Assembly: GCA_025363325.1 (NCBI GenBank)
Contig: JANYEF010000476.1
Coordinates: 1 to 7,730, forward strand
Reading direction: 5' to 3'
Length of the DNA: 7,730 nt
Origin: Nitrospira sp.
Lineage (GTDB): Bacteria; Nitrospirota; Nitrospiria; Nitrospirales; Nitrospiraceae
Shown here: in pieces, positions 1-5,603 of the stretch
Layout of the letters: each line of letters starts with the position of its first letter
How positions within the stretch are numbered: position 1 is the first letter of the stretch
Translations under genes and position numbers: made by a program
Notes under the pieces: generated by a model
Databases searched by the model: none
What the model was told of the DNA's origin: nothing
What the model saw: only the letters and a program-made list of their open reading frames with translations

Positions 1-660
1 ACGATCGAAGATCCGGTCGAGTATCAGCTTTCGGGGGTCGTGCAAATTCCAGTAAATGAGAAAAAAGGCCTGACCTTTGCGCGAGGGCTCCGATCGATCT
101 TGCGTCATGACCCTGACAAGATCATGGTCGGTGAGATCCGCGATTCAGAAACCGCACAAATCGCCATTCAATCGTCGCTTACCGGCCACTTGGTCTTGAC
201 GACGGTGCACGCCAACAACGTGTTCGATGTCATCGGGCGATTTGCCTCAATGGGAATCGATGCCTACAACTTCTTGGCTGCCCTGAACTGTGTGTTGGCT
301 CAGCGGCTTGTTCGAATGGTGTGTCTCGCCTGCCGAGTGGCGGTCAAACTCGACAAAACGCTGGCGGAAGAATCCGGTCTCGACTTCGAGGAATATAAGA
401 ATATTCCATTTTATGAAGGCAAAGGATGCCAGGAGTGCCATGGCACTGGGTATCGCGGACGAAAATGCATCACGGAATTTCTGGATCTGAACGATGATAT
501 TAAAGAAATGATTCTTGCCGAGCGTCCCCTGTCCGAAGTCCGCTATCGCGCGGTGACCGGCGGGATGATCACGTTGCGGCAGTCCGCACTCAGAAAGGTG
601 CTGGAAGGTTCCACCACCTTGCGCGAAATCAATCGAGTGACGTTTAGCGAGGAGGGGTAA
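1..660 (+). CDS. gspE: Type II secretion / type IV pilus assembly ATPase, C-terminal part (GspE/PilB family)
   Basis: Partial gene: the frame is open at base 1, so the N-terminal domain and Walker A lie upstream; 219 residues are visible. They begin with the Asp-box sequence TIEDPVEY, followed by the Walker B region (IMVGEIRD, about residues 41-48), the His box (LTTVHANN, about 66-73) and a zinc-binding tetracysteine with two CxxC pairs (CLAC at 108-111, CQEC at 143-146). The run GTGYRGRKCITEFL after the second pair is the usual GspE/PilB C-terminal signature. The tetracysteine is typical of extension/secretion ATPases and argues against the retraction ATPase PilT. By family knowledge the protein is a cytoplasmic hexamer that hydrolyses ATP to drive (pseudo)pilus assembly. 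It starts a tight operon with pilM-like, pilN, pilO and pilP-like genes. GspE, PilB and MshE cannot be told apart from this fragment. The GTG at 40 is an internal codon, not the real start. Confidence 0.95.
   Translation, partial: TIEDPVEYQLSGVVQIPVNEKKGLTFARGLRSILRHDPDKIMVGEIRDSETAQIAIQSSLTGHLVLTTVHANNVFDVIGRFASMGIDAYNFLAALNCVLAQRLVRMVCLACRVAVKLDKTLAEESGLDFEEYKNIPFYEGKGCQECHGTGYRGRKCITEFLDLNDDIKEMILAERPLSEVRYRAVTGGMITLRQSALRKVLEGSTTLREINRVTFSEEG
651..655 (+). promoter_or_regulatory. Shine-Dalgarno of the pilM-like gene
   Basis: GGAGG sits inside the last codons of the ATPase gene, 8 bases before the ATG at 664. It is the strongest ribosome binding site in the window, supports the start at 664, and suggests translational coupling, since stop and start are only 3 bases apart. 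Confidence 0.75.
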
Positions 661-663
661 GCG

Positions 664-1665
664 ATGTGGGAGCTTACCACCAGTCGTCCGCGGCAGTGCG
701 TCAAAATCGGAGCGCAGTCCCTCGCCTGGGGAGAGGCCATCCGCACCTGGCGGGGGCGGTATCGCTACCGCTGTGTCGTCTCACCGACACCAATCGGGGC
801 TATCAAGCTGTCCCCTATGGATCTAAATCTGACAGACATTTCTGCGGTAGAAAATTGTCTTCGGTCGCTGGTAGGACCAAGTCGAGATCTTCGGTTCGCA
901 GGGCGAGCGTGGCTGTCTGACGTCCCGCGCCCGATTGTGTTGTTGTTGCCGGATCTGTCGGTGCGCGCGACTGTTTTACAATTGGACCAACTCCCGGCGC
1001 AGGCGGAAGAGCAAGAGGCGCTGATTCGCTGGCGGCTAGGGCAGGAACAGCTGTTGCCCCTGGCCGGGGCCAAGATTGTCTGGCAGGGGTTCCCCTCACA
1101 TGGGGCAGGGGACGAGCGCTCTCATGCGATCCTTGTCGTGGCGATTCAAGAAGCCATCTTGAAGCAATACGAGTCCCTCTGTGAATCGGTCGGGTTGCTT
1201 CCGCAGGAAGTCGGTGTGACCAGCTTTCGGCTGTTTAATCTCTGGCTGAAAGCGGCAGGTGGCCGGAAACGATTGGACCGTGATTTGCTCTGGGTCAGTA
1301 TATCGGACGGTGGGTTGACCTGCTTCCTTATGCAGGAAGGCCGATTGGTTTTTGTTCGGACCAAGCTCCTGAGCGCCCAAGGTCTGCAAGGTGAAGAAGA
1401 CCTTGGGGGAGACTTGGTCGACAACATTGTCGAGGAATGTGCGGCGTCTCTTCGTGCGTGCCGCGAGCATCATCCTGGCCTGAATATTACTGAGATTGTC
1501 CTCGCCGGCGATAGCCCACTCCCGATGCTTGAACAGGCCATGGACAGGGAACTTGGCCTGTCGACTGAGCGACTGGATTGGGAAGCTGTCGAACGGGTGG
1601 GGTGGACACATGACGGGGGGAGTACTTCATGGGCGACGCTCCCTGTCGTGGCGGGGGTGATGTAG
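664..1665 (+). CDS. pilM: PilM-like actin-fold pilus/secretion assembly protein
   Basis: 333 residues, close to the usual PilM length of about 350, with no membrane segment. It starts 3 bases after the ATPase stop behind a GGAGG. The opening VKIGAQSLAWGEA resembles the first phosphate-binding strand of PilM/GspL actin-like proteins but lacks the usual glycine/serine-rich DIGSSSIK-type loop. LLWVSISDGGLTCFLMQEGRLVFVR fragments (about 208-232) fit the second phosphate region, and ITEIVLAGDSPLPMLEQA (about 276-293) fits the adenosine-binding strand and helix. The middle part, with QEALIRWRLGQE at about 117-128, is characteristic of PilM/GspL. In the family the protein lies on the cytoplasmic face of the inner membrane and binds the N-terminus of PilN. 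Its position directly before pilN and pilO is the strongest support. The weak phosphate-1 loop leaves nucleotide binding doubtful. Confidence 0.8.
   Translation: MWELTTSRPRQCVKIGAQSLAWGEAIRTWRGRYRYRCVVSPTPIGAIKLSPMDLNLTDISAVENCLRSLVGPSRDLRFAGRAWLSDVPRPIVLLLPDLSVRATVLQLDQLPAQAEEQEALIRWRLGQEQLLPLAGAKIVWQGFPSHGAGDERSHAILVVAIQEAILKQYESLCESVGLLPQEVGVTSFRLFNLWLKAAGGRKRLDRDLLWVSISDGGLTCFLMQEGRLVFVRTKLLSAQGLQGEEDLGGDLVDNIVEECAASLRACREHHPGLNITEIVLAGDSPLPMLEQAMDRELGLSTERLDWEAVERVGWTHDGGSTSWATLPVVAGVM
1653..1660 (+). promoter_or_regulatory. Shine-Dalgarno of pilN
   Basis: GGGGGTGA lies in the last codons of the pilM-like gene, 8 bases before the ATG at 1669. It differs at one base from GGAGGTGA, the full complement of the 16S rRNA 3' end, and supports the 1669 start. 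Confidence 0.55.
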
Positions 1666-1668
1666 ACG

Positions 1669-2298
1669 ATGGCATCTGGACGGACATTCCTTCGTGGGCT
1701 CGCCGGCAGGGCGAACAGTGTTGTGGCGAAGCCAGTGGGGGCGCGGTATTTTCACATCGAACTGAGTAGCCGATACCGATGGTATGTCGCGCCTGCTCGT
1801 CTAGTGCTGGTTGCACTAAGTGGGATCGTTGGGATCTCAATCCTCTGGAGTGTGACCCAGACCGTGATGATTATACGTGACCAGCACGACATGCAAGTAC
1901 GCCTCGATCATGTCCACATGCAAGATCATCAGCTCCTTGCCGAGGCCCAACAGGAAGGCATTGATCTCTCCGGGCCTTCATTGCAGCAGCTACCGGCTGA
2001 AGTCAGCTTGGCAAACCAGTTGCTCACAAAACGGAATTTTTCCTGGACACAGTTTCTGTCCGCTCTTGAAACGGCCATTCCCCAGCATGTGTCGATTAAG
2101 AGTATACGGCTGGATCCGGGGAACGCAGTCGTACACATGACCGGCTTGGCGGTGACGGTCGAAGATGTGACGGCATTGACGGTCACATTGCAAGACCACG
2201 CCGTTTTCCACGATCCTGTGCTGGGCCAGCATCGGGTGGGGCCTGATGGCTTGGTTGAGTTCGACCTGACCCTGCGTTATCGGCAACCGGGTGTGTAG
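1669..2298 (+). CDS. pilN: PilN-type inner-membrane assembly protein
   Basis: 209 residues. A cytoplasmic N-terminal stretch rich in basic residues (1-40) is followed by a single membrane segment (about 41-67), a helical linker with coiled-coil character (68-120), and the PilN/fimbrial-assembly signature. That signature is LLTKRNFSWTQFLSAL, then IPQHVSIKSIRL, at about 118-147. The remainder, with alternating beta-like stretches ending FDLTLRYR, fits the ferredoxin-like periplasmic domain of PilN/GspL. In known systems PilN binds PilM through its N-terminus and pairs with PilO in the periplasm to align the inner-membrane platform with the secretin. The N-terminus here is longer than the short conserved PilM-binding peptide of classical PilN. 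The gene starts 3 bases after the pilM-like stop and ends 6 bases before pilO, consistent with one transcript. Confidence 0.85.
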   Translation: MASGRTFLRGLAGRANSVVAKPVGARYFHIELSSRYRWYVAPARLVLVALSGIVGISILWSVTQTVMIIRDQHDMQVRLDHVHMQDHQLLAEAQQEGIDLSGPSLQQLPAEVSLANQLLTKRNFSWTQFLSALETAIPQHVSIKSIRLDPGNAVVHMTGLAVTVEDVTALTVTLQDHAVFHDPVLGQHRVGPDGLVEFDLTLRYRQPGV

Positions 2299-2304
2299 AG
2301 CGAC

Positions 2305-2865
2305 ATGATGGATTTCATCCTGCAACATTTGCGAAAGCCCTACGGGATCTTGATTCCATGGCTCGCGTTGCTGTTGCTGTTATCCGGAGTCTTGTGGGCG
2401 GTCCGCACCGTTGGGATTGACGGGGCCGAGCAGAGTCGGGCGAAATTTGAGTTGGAATGGAGTCAAGCCCGTCAAGAATTCGCACACCATAAGGAGGCTC
2501 AGAAAGCGCGGAAGGATCTTGTGCAGGTGTGGTCGGTCTTGCCGGTTGAACGGGATTTTGCTCCCTTAGCGCTAGGCATTACTGAGGAGGCGAAGCGTGA
2601 TCGTGTGATCCTCCCTGCGCTCTCCTACAAGACTGAGCCCACGCCGGTGGCCAACACGAGTAAGGGTGTGCTTCAGGGCACGATGACCGGTCGCTACGAG
2701 GATCTTCGCCGATTTCTGTATGACGTGGAGACGGCCGAGGAAATGGTGTACATCGAGGATTTGGAGCTTGTGCACCCAGACGCTCAGCAGGACCAGACGT
2801 TGACCTTCAACATTAAGATCGCCACATACCTTCGAGGCGAGACTGCGAAGGCCACGGTTCAGTAG
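2305..2865 (+). CDS. pilO: PilO-type inner-membrane assembly protein (GspM-like)
   Basis: 186 residues. A short N-terminal cytoplasmic tail leads to one membrane segment (about 13-33). A charged helical stretch rich in Glu, Lys, Arg and Gln (about 41-75) looks like the PilO coiled coil. The periplasmic part contains GTMTGRYEDLRRFLYDVET (about 125-143) and VYIEDLEL (148-155), which match the PilO fold pattern of a G.Y..l..Fl..le strand-helix unit followed by a strand. By family knowledge PilO forms heterodimers with PilN and contacts PilP. The gene follows pilN by 6 bases. Two ATG codons stand in tandem (2305 and 2308) and no strong ribosome binding site precedes either, so the exact first residue is uncertain and coupling to pilN is likely. 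GspM is an alternative name for the same architecture. Confidence 0.82.
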   Translation: MMDFILQHLRKPYGILIPWLALLLLLSGVLWAVRTVGIDGAEQSRAKFELEWSQARQEFAHHKEAQKARKDLVQVWSVLPVERDFAPLALGITEEAKRDRVILPALSYKTEPTPVANTSKGVLQGTMTGRYEDLRRFLYDVETAEEMVYIEDLELVHPDAQQDQTLTFNIKIATYLRGETAKATVQ

Positions 2866-2874
2866 CGCCTAGAT

Positions 2875-3459
2875 ATGATGACGACGAACCAAAAGAAAGT
2901 GGCGGCATTAGCCACGCTTGGCCTGCTCTGGGGGGGGATCCTTGTCTGGGAATGGCTGGCCGTGGAAGAACCCGCGCGTGTGCCGCTGACGAATGTGAGT
3001 GGCCCAGCTTCCCCGGCCCGGGCGCGCCGTGGAATAGTCGATGGGTTGCACGTGCAACTCGATCTCCTCGCAGCAGCGCGGACTCAACGAGAGATGACCT
3101 TCACGCCGCCACGCAATATCTTTGCACCGCCTCGCCCTGCTGACTCGGAGGCTGCGCTAGCAAGCCAGTCAGAGCTCGATCCTGGGTCGGAGCAGGCACT
3201 GCGCCAACAGGCGGCCCTTGCCGGATTGGCACAGTTCCACTATCTCGGGTTTGTACGTATGGAGGAGGAGTGGCGGAAAAACGGCGAACTGGCTGTGCTC
3301 ACGAAGAATGACGACCTCCATGTCGTCAGGACCGGAGAAACTGTAGAAGATCACGTCGTGGTGAAGGTCATCACGCAAGAAAGTGTGACGTTGCAAGACC
3401 GCCAGTCACGAGTGGAACATACGGTGCTGCTCTCCGAAGAAGCGCCGGTACAGCCCTAG
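2875..3459 (+). CDS. GspC/PilP-like periplasmic linker protein
   Basis: 194 residues. The protein has one N-terminal membrane segment (about 9-30), a Pro/Ala-rich linker (31-55), a short conserved-looking patch FTPPRNIFAPP (about 76-86), an acidic/Gln linker (90-115), and a small C-terminal beta domain (about 116-188). In that domain FHYLGFV, GELAVL, LHVVRTGETV, VVVKVITQESVTLQD and EHTVLL follow the strand pattern of the PilP / GspC homology region. An RNxF patch before the domain is common in this family. GspC and PilP use the domain to bind the N-terminal domains of the outer-membrane secretin, so this is probably the link to a secretin encoded elsewhere. A membrane segment rather than a lipobox favours GspC-like topology, since classical PilP is a lipoprotein. 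Tandem ATGs at 2875/2878 follow pilO by 9 bases. It is the last gene before the repeat mosaic. Confidence 0.7.
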   Translation: MMTTNQKKVAALATLGLLWGGILVWEWLAVEEPARVPLTNVSGPASPARARRGIVDGLHVQLDLLAAARTQREMTFTPPRNIFAPPRPADSEAALASQSELDPGSEQALRQQAALAGLAQFHYLGFVRMEEEWRKNGELAVLTKNDDLHVVRTGETVEDHVVVKVITQESVTLQDRQSRVEHTVLLSEEAPVQP

Positions 3460-3475
3460 CAGGATGCTGAACAGG
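3459..3475 (+). repeat. Possible edge of a dispersed repeat
   Basis: GCAGGATGCTGAACAGG begins on the last base of the PilP/GspC-like gene stop codon. I recall very similar GCAGGATGCTGAA-type sequences as edges of dispersed intergenic repeats in Nitrospira genomes. That is memory, not something shown in this window, where only one copy is present. Confidence 0.25.
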
Positions 3476-3479
3476 AGCC

Positions 3480-3507
3480 GTGAAATGTGAGGCGTGAAAC
3501 GTGAAAC
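3480..3507 (+). repeat. Tandem heptamer array, GTGAAAC type (4 units)
   Basis: Four consecutive 7-base units stand in register: GTGAAAT, GTGAGGC, GTGAAAC, GTGAAAC. The last two are identical and the first differs by one base. The array lies between the PilP/GspC-like stop and the second heptamer family. It resembles in style the short tandemly repeated heptamers known from cyanobacteria, although the sequence here is different. Confidence 0.7.
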
Positions 3508-3556
3508 GAGGGTCAGCCGTGGAACTGCGGACTTGCCTGCGGGAAAGGCGCGACCC

Positions 3557-3615
3557 GAAGTTCGACGTTCTGGGTTCGAAGTTCCGAAAACCTCGAACTT
3601 CTGAGATCGAACCCC
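3557..3615 (+). repeat. Bidirectional heptamer array, GAAGTTC type
   Basis: Four tandem 7-base units (GAAGTTC, GACGTTC, TGGGTTC, GAAGTTC; 3557-3584) are followed by a 10-base spacer. Units in the opposite orientation come next (GAACTTC at 3595-3601, then TGAGATC, then GAACCCC). The unit at 3578-3584 is a perfect 7-base inverted match to 3595-3601, and 3557-3564 is a perfect 8-base inverted match to 3594-3601. The array can therefore fold into alternative small hairpins. Confidence 0.65.
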
Positions 3616-3627
3616 CGCGTCTCGCTC

Positions 3628-3770
3628 ATTTGGTCTCTCTGGTCTGTTTGGTCTGTCTTGTTTGTTTGGTTGAACGAAACTAACCAGATGAACCAAATCA
3701 AGCAGATAAACAAGACAAACCAGGTGAACCAGATAGACCAGCCTAACCAGACAAACCAACATAGTTTTTT
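3628..3770 (+). terminator. Possible transcription terminator at the repeat hairpin
   Basis: The long imperfect hairpin of the 9-mer element is followed, after its extra right-hand units, by six T's at 3765-3770. A rho-independent terminator normally has a short GC-rich stem directly abutting the T run. Here the stem is long, mismatched and about 30 bases from the T's, so termination is only a possibility. If active it would separate the pseudopilin gene from the pilM-N-O operon. Confidence 0.2.
3631..3760 (+). repeat. 9-mer inverted-array hairpin element, copy 1
   Basis: Five 9-base units of the type TGGTCTGTY run from 3631 to 3675 (TGGTCTCTC, TGGTCTGTT, TGGTCTGTC, TTGTTTGTT, TGGTTGAAC). 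After GAAAC, nine units of the complementary type (RRACCAGAY) run from 3681 to 3760, the last one a base short. Bases 3628-3671 can pair with 3691-3734: 36 of 44 positions pair, six of them G-T, around a 19-base loop. The innermost seven pairs (TTTGGTT with AACCAAA) are perfect. Three extra right-hand units remain unpaired. The centre, TGGTTGAA then TAACCAGAT, is shared with the copy at 5488-5576. Confidence 0.85.
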
Positions 3771-3790
3771 CACAGTCTGCTAGTGTTTCT

Positions 3791-4381
3791 ATGGTCATCA
3801 GCCGCCAGCATCACCGCATGAACGAGCGAGGGGTGACCTACCTCATGCTGATGTTCGCGATCGTCATCATCGGTATTGCCACGACCGCTGTAGCGAAACA
3901 ATGGAAGGTCATCGTCCAGCGAGAACTTGAGGCGGATCTCTTGGCCAAAGGAATCGAGATTCAGAGTGCCCTCGCATTGTATTCTGCGACGATCAAGGCA
4001 GGCCGCGTGATTCCGGGAGAGGTTTACCCCCAGACACTGGCTGATCTCACGAGATTGCCCAAACCCTTCTTGCGCAAGGTCTATCTTGATCCAATGGGGC
4101 ATGGAGAATGGGAATATCTTCGGGCGCCGACAGGCGGCATCATGGGGGTCCGAAGCAAGAGCCTCGCGAAGCCATTCCGGCAGCACGACTTTCCCCTTGC
4201 TGTCCGGCATTTCGAGGGACGGGCCACCTATCATGATTGGGTCTTCCAACACCCGAGTCCCTCATCAGCTCCGATCGTGCAGCAAGGGACTGTGCCCGGT
4301 TCTGTGGCGCCATCAATGCCGGGATCGTCGATCGCTCCTGGCGGAAGCGCTCCAGTCGTCCAGCCGACCGTGAATCCGTAA
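3791..4381 (+). CDS. Type II secretion-like pseudopilin lacking Glu5
   Basis: 196 residues from the ATG at 3791, or 187 from the ATG at 3818 (MNERG), which gives the more typical short prepilin leader. Neither start has a clear ribosome binding site. After the leader comes the class III processing site G|VTYLMLMFAIVIIGI, with Gly at -1 and a hydrophobic helix of about 20 residues. Position +5 is Met instead of the usual Glu. A middle motif, YLDPMGHGEWEYLRAP then GGIMGV and KPFRQHDF, matches a pseudopilin family I recall, with YxDPMTG.EW..IRAP.GGIMGV and a GFTYLxLLF-type N-terminus that also lacks Glu5. The YHDWVF stretch ends the folded part. The last 45 or so residues are a Pro/Ser/Val-rich tail, probably disordered. 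It is probably processed by a prepilin peptidase and inserted in the inner membrane as a pseudopilus subunit of the machine encoded upstream. It is separated from that operon by 331 bases of repeats. Confidence 0.75.
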   Translation: MVISRQHHRMNERGVTYLMLMFAIVIIGIATTAVAKQWKVIVQRELEADLLAKGIEIQSALALYSATIKAGRVIPGEVYPQTLADLTRLPKPFLRKVYLDPMGHGEWEYLRAPTGGIMGVRSKSLAKPFRQHDFPLAVRHFEGRATYHDWVFQHPSPSSAPIVQQGTVPGSVAPSMPGSSIAPGGSAPVVQPTVNP

Positions 4382-4407
4382 CCCCTGCCAGCTTTCCCTA
4401 TCGATTC

Positions 4408-4416
4408 TGATATATT
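4408..4416 (+). promoter_or_regulatory. Candidate extended -10 promoter upstream of the sugar enzyme
   Basis: TGATATATT fits an extended -10 (TGn followed by TATATT) about 45 bases before the ATG at 4461. No good -35 is visible. The 79-base gap to the preceding gene is the only AT-rich stretch here and leaves room for a separate promoter. Confidence 0.3.
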
Positions 4417-4446
4417 TCATGGCATTCGCGAGGAGAGAAGCGTAAA

Positions 4447-4452
4447 AGAGGA
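4447..4452 (+). promoter_or_regulatory. Shine-Dalgarno of the sugar-nucleotide enzyme
   Basis: AGAGGA lies 8 bases before the ATG at 4461. A second purine-rich run (GGAGAG) lies about 20 bases further upstream but is too distant to be the active site. Together with the Rossmann glycine motif starting at residue 7, this supports the 4461 start. Confidence 0.55.
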
Positions 4453-4460
4453 ATCATCGT

Positions 4461-5465
4461 ATGCGTATCTTTATTACAGGCGGAGCCGGGTTTCTCGGAA
4501 GTCATCTCTCCGACTTGCTTGTGCAGGCCGGACATTCCGTGATCTGCATGGACAACCTCGTAACCGGACGGATGGACAATATCGCCCATTTACTCGGGCA
4601 CGAGCGATTTTCTTTCGTCAAATACAATGTCTGCGACTACCTCCATGTCGAAGGTTCACTCGATGCGGTCATGCATTTTGCCTCGCCCGCCAGTCCGCAA
4701 GACTATATGGAGTATCCAATTGCGACGATGAAGGTCGGTGCCTTAGGTACGCATAAGGCTCTCGGACTAGCCAAGGCGAAGGGCGCAAGGTTCCTCTTGG
4801 CCAGCACGTCGGAAGTCTATGGGGACCCGCTTGTGAATCCTCAGCCTGAATCCTATTGGGGCAACGTCAACCCCATCAGCCCCCGTGGCGTGTACGACGA
4901 GGCCAAGCGTTTTGCAGAAGCCATCACGATGGCCTATCACCGCTATCATGCAGTCGATACCCGGATTGTGCGTATTTTTAATACGTTCGGCCCCCGGATG
5001 CGGCCGCACGATGGCCGGGTCGTCTCCAGCTTTATTGTTCAAGCGCTCCAGGGAAAGCCGCTCAGCGTATTCGGCGACGGGTCCCAGACCAGGAGCTTCT
5101 GCTATGTCGATGACCTAGTCCGCGGCATTACATCGATGCTCATGCTTGGGTCAGACAAGACGGTCGAACAACGGACGGACCGAAAATTCCTCCTCAGGCA
5201 GGAAGAGGACGAGAACGGATCCAGCATGCATGAACCCGTGAATATCGGGAACCCGCGTGAGCTAACCGTCTTGGAGATCGCAAAATTGGTATTGGAGCTC
5301 ACCCGTTCATCGAGCCAAATCACTTACAATCCGCTGCCGGCCGATGATCCCAAGGTCAGACGGCCCGATATTTCGCGGGCACGTGCTCTCCTGAAATGGG
5401 AGCCTCAAGTACAGCTCGAGGAGGGCCTCCTTCGCACGATCGAATACTTCAGAAAAGTGGTCTAG
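4461..5465 (+). CDS. uxs: NAD-dependent UDP-glucuronate decarboxylase (UDP-xylose synthase family)
   Basis: 334 residues of the extended short-chain dehydrogenase/epimerase fold. The NAD-binding glycine motif GGAGFLG is at residues 7-13 (TGGAGFLGSHL). MHFASPASPQDY (71-82), ASTSEVYGDP (114-123), ESYWGNVNPISPRGVYDEAKR (split here as ESYWGN at 130-135 and PRGVYDEAKR at 141-150), FNTFGPRMRPHDGRVVS (173-189) and GDGSQTRSFCYVDDLV (205-220) are the characteristic UXS runs. Tyr145 and Lys149 form the catalytic YxxxK pair, with Ser117 and Glu118 nearby. The C-terminal PADDPKVRRPDIS (293-305) is also typical. The expected reaction is UDP-glucuronate to UDP-xylose plus CO2 in the cytoplasm, feeding polysaccharide or glycan synthesis. 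Oddity: between LMLG (230) and PVNIGNP (259) there is a charged stretch roughly 20 residues longer than the family normally has. A related dTDP-glucose dehydratase or epimerase is less likely given the SPASPQDY and YWGNVNP motifs. Confidence 0.9.
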   Translation: MRIFITGGAGFLGSHLSDLLVQAGHSVICMDNLVTGRMDNIAHLLGHERFSFVKYNVCDYLHVEGSLDAVMHFASPASPQDYMEYPIATMKVGALGTHKALGLAKAKGARFLLASTSEVYGDPLVNPQPESYWGNVNPISPRGVYDEAKRFAEAITMAYHRYHAVDTRIVRIFNTFGPRMRPHDGRVVSSFIVQALQGKPLSVFGDGSQTRSFCYVDDLVRGITSMLMLGSDKTVEQRTDRKFLLRQEEDENGSSMHEPVNIGNPRELTVLEIAKLVLELTRSSSQITYNPLPADDPKVRRPDISRARALLKWEPQVQLEEGLLRTIEYFRKVV

Positions 5466-5487
5466 CCCGCGTAAGAAGACCGATACT

Positions 5488-5576
5488 TGGTCTGTTCGGT
5501 CTGTCTGGTCTATCCCGTCTGTCTGGTTGAATAACCAGATGGACCTGACAAACCAGATAGACCAGACAGACCTGCC
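5488..5576 (+). repeat. 9-mer inverted-array hairpin element, copy 2
   Basis: Five 9-base units (TGGTCTGTT, CGGTCTGTC, TGGTCTATC, CCGTCTGTC, TGGTTGAAT; 5488-5532) are followed by five complementary units (TAACCAGAT sharing the T at 5532, GGACCTGAC, AAACCAGAT, AGACCAGAC, AGACCTGCC; to 5576). Bases 5489-5528 pair with 5533-5572 around the 4-base loop GAAT: 35 of 40 positions pair, four of them G-T. In a register shifted by one unit, 5498-5514 and 5556-5572 are a perfect 17-base inverted repeat. The element lies between the sugar enzyme and proA and has no T run after it, so it is not an obvious terminator. Confidence 0.88.
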
Positions 5577-5603
5577 CAGCGCCCTATCCTGCGAATGGCC
5601 GTC

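Noticed and set aside
1096..1611. 171-codon open frame on the - strand inside the pilM-like gene
   Set aside because: It is antisense to a well-supported gene, its product resembles nothing I know, and its openness is explained by the codon use of the + strand gene.
3631..3760. CRISPR array
   Set aside because: The units are 9 bases, contiguous, degenerate and present in both orientations. There are no unique spacers, no 23-40 base direct repeats and no cas genes.
3459..3790. Insertion sequence or MITE with target-site duplication
   Set aside because: I found no transposase, no clear terminal inverted repeats bounding the whole mosaic, and no flanking direct duplication that I could verify.
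3406..3798. Open frames on both strands through the repeat region, e.g. 3513-3773 (-) and 3501-3683 (+), coding LVCLV-type or Trp/Phe-rich peptides
   Set aside because: The frames stay open only because the 9-mer unit is a multiple of three and happens to lack stops. The peptides are translated repeats with no ribosome binding site or gene-like composition.
5154..5162. AGACAAGAC inside the UXS insertion resembles a 9-mer unit (AAACAAGAC at 3708-3716), hinting that the loop came from a repeat
   Set aside because: Only one unit matches (8 of 9 bases) and the flanking bases do not continue in 9-base register, so chance is the simpler explanation.
5488..5576. Rho-independent terminator for the sugar-enzyme gene
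   Set aside because: The stem is 40 positions with mismatches and is followed by a C-rich stretch, not T's. A structural role is possible, but it is not a canonical terminator.
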